Source: Phycisphaerales bacterium
Lineage (GTDB): Bacteria; Bacteroidota; Bacteroidia; Chitinophagales; Chitinophagaceae
DNA: 32,106 nt
Assembly: GCA_030054025.1 (NCBI GenBank)
Contig: JASGCQ010000023.1
Location: 1 to 32,106 of the forward strand
Direction of reading: 5' to 3'
The translations under genes and the position numbers were made by a program. The notes below the pieces were generated by a model that saw only the letters and a program-made list of their open reading frames with translations, was not told where the DNA came from and did not search any database. Within the stretch, counting starts at the first letter, position 1, and every line of letters begins with the position of its first letter. Of the stretch, positions 6,852-14,071 are shown in pieces.

Positions 6852-6883
6852 CAAATGTAATAGCTCAAAGCGAAACAAACAAA
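6852..6883 (-). promoter_or_regulatory. Bacteroidota promoter for the HEPN-like pair
   Basis: The minus strand carries TTTG at 6883-6880, a 20-base spacer, then TACATTTG at 6859-6852, a full match to TTTG-N20-TAnnTTTG. The ATG at 6834 lies 17 bases downstream, which fixes the start of the first gene. Confidence 0.65.
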
Positions 6884-6931
6884 CAATCAGTTTTATAATT
6901 GTACTGCATTTGTGCCAACTGTTTAATCATT

Positions 6932-6957
6932 GCCTCCTTGGAGGGCTTAGGGGTGGG
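6932..6957. repeat. GC-rich REP-like intergenic element after dnaB
   Basis: A GC-rich block in an AT-rich gap contains the near-palindrome GCCTCC-TT-GGAGGGC followed by TTAGGGGTGGG. Intergenic strings of this form recur in many Bacteroidota genomes. It lies just after the dnaB stop, could fold as a hairpin, and separates dnaB from the accessory HEPN-like pair. Only one copy is in this window, so repeat status is from general familiarity. Confidence 0.4.
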
Positions 6958-6960
6958 TAT

Positions 6961-8607
6961 TTAAAAAGGAGCTTCTTCGTCTAATGGGTCTCCGCCAAAT
7001 TGATTGCCTAATCCTTTTCCTTTGTTGGGATTATTGTTAGGGTCTTCATCGTCCCAATTCACTTTATTAGCCTTAGAAGGCATGGTTTGGAAGCCTCCGG
7101 GGATAAAGAGTTTGGAATCGCCAAATCCGCTGCTGTCCTTGCGTATGCCAGCTTGCGGGTTTTCGCCCAAAGATTTAAAATTGCCAAAACTATGATCGGG
7201 CAAATCCACAAATTTTTGATATTCTTTGATGAATTGCAACTTGATGGTTGCCGTACTGCCACTTCTGTTTTTGGCAATATGGATATGCGTTTCGCCTTCT
7301 ATCGGCTCGCCCATTTCATTGTTTTCGATACCGTAATATTCTGGGCGGTAAAGGAACATGACCATATCGGCATCTTGTTCAATTGCGCCCGATTCACGAA
7401 GGTCGCTCAATTGAGGTACTTTAGATTCTTTGCGCGATTCTACCGCACGATTCAATTGGGATAGTGCAATGATGGGGATTTCTAATTCTTTTGCCAATGC
7501 TTTGAGGTCGCGCGATATTTTACTAATCTCTTGCTCGCGATTACCCGGACCATTACCACCGCCACCACTCATCAATTGTAGATAGTCAATGACAATCATT
7601 TGGATATCGTGCCTTTGTTTGAGTCGGCGTGCTTTGGCTCTTAATTCAAATATGTTCAAGGCTGCTTGGTCGTCCAAAAAGATAGGCATTTTACTCAGTT
7701 TGTGCATTCTTTGGGTCAATTGCACAAATTCATGTTCTTCCATTCTGCCTTTGGTAATGGCATCCATGCTTACCTCGGTTACGGCAGACAGCATTCTTTT
7801 GACCAGTTCTCCGGCTCCCATCTCGAGCGAGAAAAAAGCGACAGGAAAAGGATGTTCGGCATTCATGGCGGCATTCATGGCAAGGTTGAGCGTGAAGGCT
7901 GTTTTACCCACCGCAGGTCGTGCCGCCACGACAATCAAAGCATTTTTTTGCCAACCCGCAGTTGCTCTATCCAGTTCTACAAAACCACTGGGCACGCCCG
8001 TTACATCCGATTTGCTGTTTTTTGCCGCCTCAATATCCTTCAGGGTTTCTGCCAATACTTCAGTAAGACTTTTGAAATTTTTGCGCAGATGCTTGTCGGT
8101 AATTTCGTACAGTCCCGTCTCTGCTTTATCCAGCAAATCGAAAACATCGGTACTGTCTTCGTAGGCATCGCTGATGACCTCACCCGAAATGCGGATTAAT
8201 TCTCGTTGAATAAATTTTTCCATCACGATGCGCGCATGTGCCTCTACGTGGGCGCTCGACACTACATTCATCGTGAGCTTGGTCAAGAAATAGGCACCGC
8301 CTACAATTTCCAGTTCATTGCTCTTGCGTAGCTCTTCGGTAACAGTTAATAAGTCGACAGGCATACCCTTGTCGAATAAACTGCGGACTGCTGCATATAT
8401 TTTTTGGTGGGCGTTTACATAAAAACAGTCGGAGCTTTGAATAATTTCCAACACTTCCGCCATTTTATCTTTTTCCAACATGATGGCACCCAGTACGGCC
8501 TCTTCCAGCTCGTTAGCCTGAGGCGGTATTTTGCCATATACCAATGAGGAAATATCGGTCTTGTTTTTCCTTAAGTTGCTAAAATCTTTCTTAATATTTA
8601 CTGCCAT
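6961..8607 (-). CDS. dnaB: Replicative DNA helicase DnaB
   Basis: Hexameric 5'-3' helicase that unwinds DNA at the replication fork and recruits primase. It is 548 residues, slightly longer than E. coli DnaB because of a C-terminal tail. The N-terminal domain spans about 28-130, a linker helix follows to about 180, and the RecA-like ATPase spans about 200-470. Motifs are Walker A AARPAVGKTA (228-237, Lys235), a catalytic-glutamate region FFSLEMGAGEL (258-268), Walker B MIVIDYLQLM (337-346), SQLNRAVESR (383-392) and the DLRESGAIEQDAD block (402-414). The last 70 residues are low-complexity, Asn/Gly/Asp-rich, ending in an acidic DPLDEEAPF tip that resembles single-stranded-DNA-binding protein tails. 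There is no intein. Composition is more GC-rich than the accessory genes next to it. Confidence 0.98.
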   Translation of the reverse strand: MAVNIKKDFSNLRKNKTDISSLVYGKIPPQANELEEAVLGAIMLEKDKMAEVLEIIQSSDCFYVNAHQKIYAAVRSLFDKGMPVDLLTVTEELRKSNELEIVGGAYFLTKLTMNVVSSAHVEAHARIVMEKFIQRELIRISGEVISDAYEDSTDVFDLLDKAETGLYEITDKHLRKNFKSLTEVLAETLKDIEAAKNSKSDVTGVPSGFVELDRATAGWQKNALIVVAARPAVGKTAFTLNLAMNAAMNAEHPFPVAFFSLEMGAGELVKRMLSAVTEVSMDAITKGRMEEHEFVQLTQRMHKLSKMPIFLDDQAALNIFELRAKARRLKQRHDIQMIVIDYLQLMSGGGGNGPGNREQEISKISRDLKALAKELEIPIIALSQLNRAVESRKESKVPQLSDLRESGAIEQDADMVMFLYRPEYYGIENNEMGEPIEGETHIHIAKNRSGSTATIKLQFIKEYQKFVDLPDHSFGNFKSLGENPQAGIRKDSSGFGDSKLFIPGGFQTMPSKANKVNWDDEDPNNNPNKGKGLGNQFGGDPLDEEAPF

Positions 8608-8993
8608 TATTCGGGGGTCAAATGCACGTTATAGTAAAGGTATCTTGTGCCGCAATGCAGTATTTCTAAATTGTAAACAAAATCGTTTTTTTATTGCGGG
8701 GTGCTAAATTAGAAACAAAAAGGGGGCTGCCGAAATAAAAATTTCCTTTTAGTTTTTCCTTTTCGCTGTTGGTTTGTACATATATAATCCACGTCAAATC
8801 TATGCTTAATCCACATTCTTGTTGCGGTATCCCCATTGCTTCGAGTTTCTGCACAGGTTATTCCTCGCTGTAATTACATACTCCCGCCTTCTCCACATTT
8901 TGCTGTGGATACTTTAATTTGTGCCTACATTTTTAAATCTCGCTGTCATTTCCTAAATGCAATCTTATCTTTGGCGAAATTTTTCGATTTTCA
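8608..8993. other. Divergent intergenic region between dnaB and pheT
   Basis: About 386 bases without a supportable gene. A 62-codon minus-strand frame at 8666-8854 has no family features and is not called. The region holds the pheT promoter (8966-8973), a small hairpin TCCACA-N6-TGTGGA at 8892-8909, and two imperfect DnaA-box-like words (TTAATCCACA at 8806-8815, and TATCCACA on the minus strand over the right arm of that hairpin). The CAAATGCA at 8619-8626 gives TGCATTTG on the minus strand, one base off a -7 element for dnaB. Confidence 0.5.
8966..8973 (+). promoter_or_regulatory. Bacteroidota -7 element upstream of pheT
   Basis: TATCTTTG matches TAnnTTTG exactly and ends 20 bases before the pheT ATG. 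No good -33 TTTG was found at the usual distance. Confidence 0.5.
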
Positions 8994-11402
8994 ATGACGA
9001 TTTCTTATAATTGGTTGCAACAATATTTACCCAAAAAATTGAGTGTTGATCAGCTATCGGCTATCCTTACTTCGATAGGTTTGGAAGTAGAGGGTACAGA
9101 GCTAGTAGAAGCTGTAAAAGGCGGATTAAAAGGCTTGCTGATTGGAGAGGTAATTACTTGCGAGCAACACCCCAATGCAGACAAATTGAAGAAAACCACA
9201 GTCAATGTGGGTGGCGATAGAGCACTCAACATTGTGTGTGGTGCGGCTAATGTTGCAGCCGGACAAAAAGTGGTGGTGGCTACTGTGGGTTGCAGGGTGC
9301 ATCCTATCAATGGCGAGGCTTTCGAAATCAAAAAAGCCAAAATTCGTGGCGAAGAAAGTGAGGGTATGATTTGTGCTGAAGATGAAATAGGCCTAGGCGA
9401 GAGCCATGTGGGTATTATGGTATTGCCTGCCGATGCCATAGTAGGCACTTTGGCTGCCGACTATTTTAATATTGGTGCAGCCGATACTGCTTTATACATC
9501 GGGCTTACGCCCAATCGTAGCGATGCCATGAGCCATATCGGCGTGGCGCGCGATGTATGCGCCTATTTGAGCCACCATGAAGGGAAAAAATACGAAGTCG
9601 TCCTGCCTGCTGTTAGTATTGATACCAAAACAACTTCGACAATAGCGGTTACGATTCAAGACAATGCCAAAGAGGCTTGCTTGCGTTATGCAGGCATCAG
9701 CTTAGATAAGGTGCAAGTAGCTTCTTCGCCCGAGTGGCTGAAGAGTGCGTTGAATACCATCGGTGTGCGCTCTATTAATAATATTGTGGACATCACCAAT
9801 TATGTATTGCACGAATATGGACAACCTTTACATGCTTTCGATGCCGACAAAATTGCTGGGCAACAAGTCAATGTTCAATTGCTTGCCGAAGGCACAAAAT
9901 TCACGACCCTCGATGAAAAAGATCGTTCGCTTTTTGCCGAAGATTTGATGATTTGTGATGGCGAAAAAGGATTGTGTATTGCCGGGGTTTTTGGGGGTAA
10001 CAATAGTGGAGTGAGCGATAAGACTACAAAAATATTCTTGGAGAGTGCGTATTTTAGTGCGACTTCCGTTCGTCGTACTTCTTTGCGCCATGGCTTGCGC
10101 ACAGATGCAGCCACGCATTTCGAGAAATGTGTGGACATCAATAATGTGCTTCCTGCTTTGCAAAGAGCAGCAGCATTGATGGTGGATATTGCGGGCGCCC
10201 ATATCAGTTCTGCTATTCAAGATGTGTATCCCAAAGTATTGAAGCCTATTGAGGTTTCGGCAAGCTACCAATACATTCAAAACCTGAGCGGCAAGCTATA
10301 CACACCCGATGCCATTAAAGGAATTTTAACGGCTTTACAATTTGAAATAGTTTCGGAAAATGAACAGGGCTTTACGGTAAAAGTACCCACCAATAAAAAT
10401 GATGTCAGCCTTCCCGCAGACCTTGTAGAAGAAATTTTGCGCATTGACGGATTGAATCAAATAGCAATCCCTACACGATTGAATATCTCTCTCCTCAATC
10501 CATTGCCCAACGATCGTTCTTATCGCGAAAAAATGGCTACAGTGCTATGTGGTATGGGTTTTCAAGAAATTGTAACCAATAGTATCACCAACAGTAAATA
10601 CTATCCAGAAGCGACTCCGATGGTGCGTATGATTAATAGCTTGACCAGCGAATTAGATGTGCTTCGTCCTTCTATGTTGGAGTGTGGCTTGGAAGTTGTG
10701 AACTATAATGTCAATCGCAAAAATCAAAATTTAGCTCTTTTCGAATTGGGCAATACCTATAGCACTAGTGGGGTAGGGCAGTATAACGAATCACCTACAT
10801 TAGCTTTGTGGATTACCGGTGCAGTAAGGGAGGCGTCGTGGAGTCAAAAAGCAGAAAATGCCAGCTTGTTTTATACTAAATCTGTTGTGGAAAATCTCTT
10901 GCTTATTTCGGGGATTGATAAGGTGGTGTTGAGTATAGATGAGCAAGATACCTTGCAGTGGAAATGGAAAAATGAAAGCGTATGTTCGGCGAAAAAAGTA
11001 AATCCAATCACCTTGAAAAATTTTGACATCAAACAAGATGTTTATTTTGCGGCGATCAATTGGCAATTGTGGAGCAAGGCTATGCAAGCCAACAAAATAA
11101 AATATGCGGAAGTGCCAAAATATCCCGCTGTTCAGCGCGATTTGGCTTTGGTGCTAGATAAAGCCACACACTACGAAGAGGTTCGAAAAATTACAAAACA
11201 AACACAAATCAATGCTTTGAAAAGTTTTGACTTGTTTGACGTTTTTGAAAGCGAAAAGTTGGGTGCCGACAAGAAGTCGTATGCCATGAATTATACCTTC
11301 CAGTTGTCGGACAGAACATTGACCGACTCGGAGATTGAAACCTATATGAAACAACTGATAGACGCATATCAAAATAAATTACAAGCACAAATCAGATCTT
11401 AA
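8994..11402 (+). CDS. pheT: Phenylalanine-tRNA ligase beta subunit
   Basis: Beta subunit of the alpha2beta2 enzyme that charges tRNA-Phe; it carries tRNA recognition and the editing site for mischarged tyrosine. It is 802 residues, the standard length. In order: start MTISYNWLQQYLP; an EMAP-like tRNA-binding OB fold at about 40-150 (ITCEQHPNADKL, then VVCGAANV-type residues); the B3/B4 editing domain at about 210-380 (GVRSINNIVDITNYV, GQPLHAFD, then ESAYFSATSVRRTS); the B5 domain at about 400-475; a catalytic-like core; and a C-terminal FDX-ACB anticodon-binding domain at about 710-802 (KYPAVQRDLALVLD). The alpha subunit gene is not adjacent. The stop overlaps the next start (TAATG), so translation is coupled to the small coiled-coil gene. 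Confidence 0.98.
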   Translation: MTISYNWLQQYLPKKLSVDQLSAILTSIGLEVEGTELVEAVKGGLKGLLIGEVITCEQHPNADKLKKTTVNVGGDRALNIVCGAANVAAGQKVVVATVGCRVHPINGEAFEIKKAKIRGEESEGMICAEDEIGLGESHVGIMVLPADAIVGTLAADYFNIGAADTALYIGLTPNRSDAMSHIGVARDVCAYLSHHEGKKYEVVLPAVSIDTKTTSTIAVTIQDNAKEACLRYAGISLDKVQVASSPEWLKSALNTIGVRSINNIVDITNYVLHEYGQPLHAFDADKIAGQQVNVQLLAEGTKFTTLDEKDRSLFAEDLMICDGEKGLCIAGVFGGNNSGVSDKTTKIFLESAYFSATSVRRTSLRHGLRTDAATHFEKCVDINNVLPALQRAAALMVDIAGAHISSAIQDVYPKVLKPIEVSASYQYIQNLSGKLYTPDAIKGILTALQFEIVSENEQGFTVKVPTNKNDVSLPADLVEEILRIDGLNQIAIPTRLNISLLNPLPNDRSYREKMATVLCGMGFQEIVTNSITNSKYYPEATPMVRMINSLTSELDVLRPSMLECGLEVVNYNVNRKNQNLALFELGNTYSTSGVGQYNESPTLALWITGAVREASWSQKAENASLFYTKSVVENLLLISGIDKVVLSIDEQDTLQWKWKNESVCSAKKVNPITLKNFDIKQDVYFAAINWQLWSKAMQANKIKYAEVPKYPAVQRDLALVLDKATHYEEVRKITKQTQINALKSFDLFDVFESEKLGADKKSYAMNYTFQLSDRTLTDSEIETYMKQLIDAYQNKLQAQIRS

Positions 11403-11668
11403 TGAAAGAATTAGAAATACTCCATGAAAAGGTGGCTGCATTGGTAGAAAAATACCAACAGAGCAAAGAAGAAATTGCGCAATTGAAAGCACAATTAGAA
11501 CAAACAACTATCGAAATTGGCGAAGCTCAATTGCAAATCAACATTATGAAACCTGCATTGGACGAGGCTCAAGGGGCGTCATCCGAAAAAGTAATGTTGC
11601 AATCGCAGATTGAAAAAGCCATTGAAGATGTCAATAAAATACTGACTTTATTGGATGGCGAATCCTAA
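11402..11668 (+). CDS. Small coiled-coil protein following pheT
   Basis: An 88-residue, highly charged helical protein. Heptad-like spacing of Leu/Ile/Val runs through residues 1-50 (LEILHEKVAALVEKY, IAQLKAQLEQ), followed by a short break around 58 and a second helix to the end. There is no signal peptide. In many Bacteroidota pheT is followed by a small coiled-coil protein and often zapA, and this protein occupies the first position. It could be a division-associated, ZapB-like factor, but that rests on position and shape, not on a diagnostic motif. It overlaps pheT by one base and the following lipoprotein gene by 14 bases. Confidence 0.8.
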   Translation: MKELEILHEKVAALVEKYQQSKEEIAQLKAQLEQTTIEIGEAQLQINIMKPALDEAQGASSEKVMLQSQIEKAIEDVNKILTLLDGES

Positions 11669-12161
11669 ACTACATCAATCTGTTTTGAGTGTTTTGCTCT
11701 GTAGTGCCCTTGTATTTATTGTGGCTTGCACGGCAGAGCGCAATCCTTGCTTGGAGCCCAAGCTGCCGTTTTTGTATGCGTCTTGTTATCAGTACAAAAG
11801 TGACACAAAAACTTATACGGATACGGCTTTGCCCAATGCCAATTTCGTTAGTATGGATATTGACTCTGCCAAGCGTTGGTATTGGGGTGTCAATACTTTG
11901 AGTAAGTTTTCATTAGTGCTTTCGCCCTTGCTCGACACTACACGATGGTCCTTGCAAGCCGATTCTGCTTATTCGCCCATTGATACCATTTCCTTTATTT
12001 ATACGAGAAATTTAAAATTTTATACGAATGCTTGTGGCTATGGCTATGTATATTCATTGGTGCAGGTATTGACCACACAGCATAATCTTGATTCAGTCAA
12101 AATTGCCAATAAAGAAGTGACTACAAAAGCAGGTATCGAAAATGTCAAAATTTATTTTTAA
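11655..12161 (+). CDS. DUF6452-like lipoprotein
   Basis: A 168-residue predicted outer-membrane or periplasmic lipoprotein. Basic residues near the start, a hydrophobic stretch (about 10-24) and a lipobox ending IVAC (Cys25) give an SPII signal. The mature part is a small beta-rich domain with further cysteines (for example CLEP, ASCYQY, NACGYG) that could form disulfides. The FIYTRNLKFYTNACGYGYVY segment is characteristic of the DUF6452 family as I know it, which typically sits beside DUF6048. The ATG at 11655 lies within the previous gene and keeps the full signal. The 3' end overlaps the next gene by 20 bases. Function is unknown. The pair is probably co-expressed with pheT. Confidence 0.8.
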   Translation: MANPKLHQSVLSVLLCSALVFIVACTAERNPCLEPKLPFLYASCYQYKSDTKTYTDTALPNANFVSMDIDSAKRWYWGVNTLSKFSLVLSPLLDTTRWSLQADSAYSPIDTISFIYTRNLKFYTNACGYGYVYSLVQVLTTQHNLDSVKIANKEVTTKAGIENVKIYF

Positions 12162-12825
12162 GATTCTTTTGTTCTCTTTGCCTTTCTTTGTTTCTGCACA
12201 AGAAACAAAGCAGGATACACTTGCCCATTCGCAAGCAAATCCTACACATCAATTGCGTTTTTCTATTGATGCCAATAAGATATTGTTGAATACGATCATT
12301 GATAATAGAACATCTTACGAAGCTTCTGTAGATTATTATTGGCACAAAGAAATTTATCTGCTTTCGGACTTTGGCTGGGGCAATTCAAGTATTGATTATA
12401 GCGACCTGAAATACAAGACCAACAATACTTTCCTGCGCTTAGGTATGGATAAGCCATTGTTCGTCCGCAAACAGGCACAAGATTGGGGTATGGGTTTTGT
12501 TGGCTTTAGATATGCGCTTGGTTTTGTGCATAGAGATGCAGCACAATACACTACTAATGACGGATTGGGCGGCATTATTTCGGGTACAATACCTGCTGCC
12601 GATTTTACGGCGCATTGGATGGAATTGACAGGCGGTATGCGTATCGAATTGGTGAAAAATGTCTTTGCAGGCTGGAATGTGCGGGTGAAATTTTTACTCA
12701 ATCCAACGTCTTTTGGCGAACTCAAACCTGCTTATATCACAGGTTTTGGCAGTGGCGACAAGAATACGGCATTCGACTACAATGTTTATATAGGCTATGC
12801 GCTGCGTTGGTCATCGAAAAAATAG
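12142..12825 (+). CDS. DUF6048-like outer membrane beta-barrel protein
   Basis: 227 residues with a clear N-terminal signal peptide (hydrophobic 4-18, cleavage likely after VSA before QE). The mature protein consists of alternating amphipathic strands with aromatic ends (SVDYYWHKEIYLLSDFGWG, TFLRLGMDKPLF, WGMGFVGFRYALGF, YNVYIGYALRW), as in small outer-membrane barrels. It closes with a strand and a short basic tail. The pairing with a DUF6452-like lipoprotein, here with a 20-base overlap, is a conserved Bacteroidota arrangement. The two probably act together in the envelope, but the role is not known. Confidence 0.82.
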   Translation: MSKFIFKILLFSLPFFVSAQETKQDTLAHSQANPTHQLRFSIDANKILLNTIIDNRTSYEASVDYYWHKEIYLLSDFGWGNSSIDYSDLKYKTNNTFLRLGMDKPLFVRKQAQDWGMGFVGFRYALGFVHRDAAQYTTNDGLGGIISGTIPAADFTAHWMELTGGMRIELVKNVFAGWNVRVKFLLNPTSFGELKPAYITGFGSGDKNTAFDYNVYIGYALRWSSKK

Positions 12826-12921
12826 TTGAATCAATAAGGTGTAATGAAAATTCTTATCATTGCGAGAAGATAACGCCTTTATTTTTCAATTATGTACCAT
12901 CAGAATTAGTTTTTAATTTCT

Positions 12922-13932
12922 ATGAAAATACTCATCATCCGATTTTCTTCTATTGGCGATATTGTACTCACTACGCCTATTATTCGTTGCCTCAAACAAC
13001 AAAGACCCGAGGCAGAGATTCATTATCTGACCAAGAAGGCTTTCGAACCAATATTGATGGCGAACCCTTATCTGCATCATATTCATCTCCTTAATGATAA
13101 TTTGGATGCCACCATCGAAAATCTCAAAAAAATAGGTTTCGATTACATCATTGATTTGCACAAAAATCTACGCAGCGCAAGGGTAAAAAATGCTTTGCGT
13201 TCAAAAAGGACAAAAGCCTATGCTTTTTCGAAGCTCAATGTGCAAAAATGGCTCTATGTCAATCTGAAGATAAACCTGATGCCCGACAAGAGTATTGTAG
13301 AGCGTTATTTTGAAGCCTTGAAGCCTTTGGGCATCCATAACGACGGGCAGGGCTTGGATTATTTTATTCCCAATCAGGATACTACCGATCATAAAGACAT
13401 CCCTATGAGCCATTGGGCAGGCTATGTGGGTTTTGTGATTGGAGGTTCTTTTGCCACCAAAAAATTGCCTGTAGCGCGTTGGAAAGAGCTTTGCGCACTA
13501 AGCCCTATTCCCATTATTCTTTTGGGCGGGGCCGAAGACAGGGAGGAGGCGCAAGAAATAGCGGCATTAGACCCGATTAAGATTTATAATTCTTGCGGTA
13601 AATTTAATTTGAACGAATCTGCCCATTTGGTGCAACATGCCAAGCTGATTGTATCAAATGATACAGGGCTGATGCATATAGCTGCGGCCTATAAAAAACC
13701 AATTGTTGCTCTTTGGGGAAACACAACTCCAGAAATGGGGATGTTCCCTTATTATGGATATAATAATTTAAAAACTAATCTTGCCCCCAATCTCTTACTT
13801 TTAGAAAATAAAAATTTGAATTGCCGTCCATGCAGTAAAATTGGTTTTAATAAATGCCCCAAGAACCATTTTAAATGCATGAACCTATTGCAATTCAGCG
13901 AAATAAGTATTTTATTTAAAAAATTTATATGA
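12922..13932 (+). CDS. Glycosyltransferase family 9 (heptosyltransferase-like)
   Basis: Predicted GT-B transferase adding a sugar to the lipopolysaccharide core or a related glycan on the cytoplasmic face of the membrane; 336 residues, normal for WaaC/WaaF relatives. The N-terminus MKILIIRFSSIGDIVLTTP is the family signature for the first Rossmann domain. IIDLHKNLRSARV follows near 76-88. The C-terminal nucleotide-sugar site is GGSFATKKLPVARW (near 170-186), ILLGGAEDREEA, and SNDTGLMHIAAA (near 243-255) with KPIVALWGNTTPE after it. The C-terminal region has a cysteine group (CRPC, KCPKNHFKC) seen in GT9 members. It is separated by 96 bases from the DUF6048 gene, with no recognisable promoter. 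The donor sugar cannot be read from the sequence. Confidence 0.93.
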   Translation: MKILIIRFSSIGDIVLTTPIIRCLKQQRPEAEIHYLTKKAFEPILMANPYLHHIHLLNDNLDATIENLKKIGFDYIIDLHKNLRSARVKNALRSKRTKAYAFSKLNVQKWLYVNLKINLMPDKSIVERYFEALKPLGIHNDGQGLDYFIPNQDTTDHKDIPMSHWAGYVGFVIGGSFATKKLPVARWKELCALSPIPIILLGGAEDREEAQEIAALDPIKIYNSCGKFNLNESAHLVQHAKLIVSNDTGLMHIAAAYKKPIVALWGNTTPEMGMFPYYGYNNLKTNLAPNLLLLENKNLNCRPCSKIGFNKCPKNHFKCMNLLQFSEISILFKKFI

Positions 13933-14012
13933 TATGCCAACTAGTTCATTCCAAAAATCGTCTTCTATAGTACGGCAATATCTTCTTTTAAGAAAAGAAT
14001 TTTTTAACAAAA

Positions 14013-14044
14013 TTTGCATAATTGGAGCAAATCCAATAAATTTG
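14013..14044 (+). promoter_or_regulatory. Bacteroidota promoter for the secreted-protein operon
   Basis: TTTG at 14013-14016, a 20-base spacer and TAAATTTG at 14037-14044 give a complete TTTG-N20-TAnnTTTG match. It lies 27 bases before the ATG at 14072, which supports that start over the longer open frame beginning at 13934. Confidence 0.7.
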
Positions 14045-14071
14045 TTAGCGTTTGAAAAATATTTTAACACG

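Noticed and set aside
6835..6852. GTG start of the HEPN-pair first gene
   Set aside because: It falls within the TACATTTG promoter element, while the ATG at 6834 is at a sensible distance.
8666..8854. 62-codon minus-strand ORF upstream of dnaB
   Set aside because: No family features or promoter logic; composition is like non-coding DNA, and it lies in the divergent gap.
8806..8911. Chromosomal replication origin
   Set aside because: The DnaA-box-like words are imperfect and few, and there is no AT-rich unwinding region or dnaA/gyrB context. dnaB alone does not mark an origin.
13934..14071. N-terminal extension of the first secreted protein
   Set aside because: The frame is open, but the added residues lack a signal and overlap a complete promoter. 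The ATG at 14072 starts a proper signal peptide.
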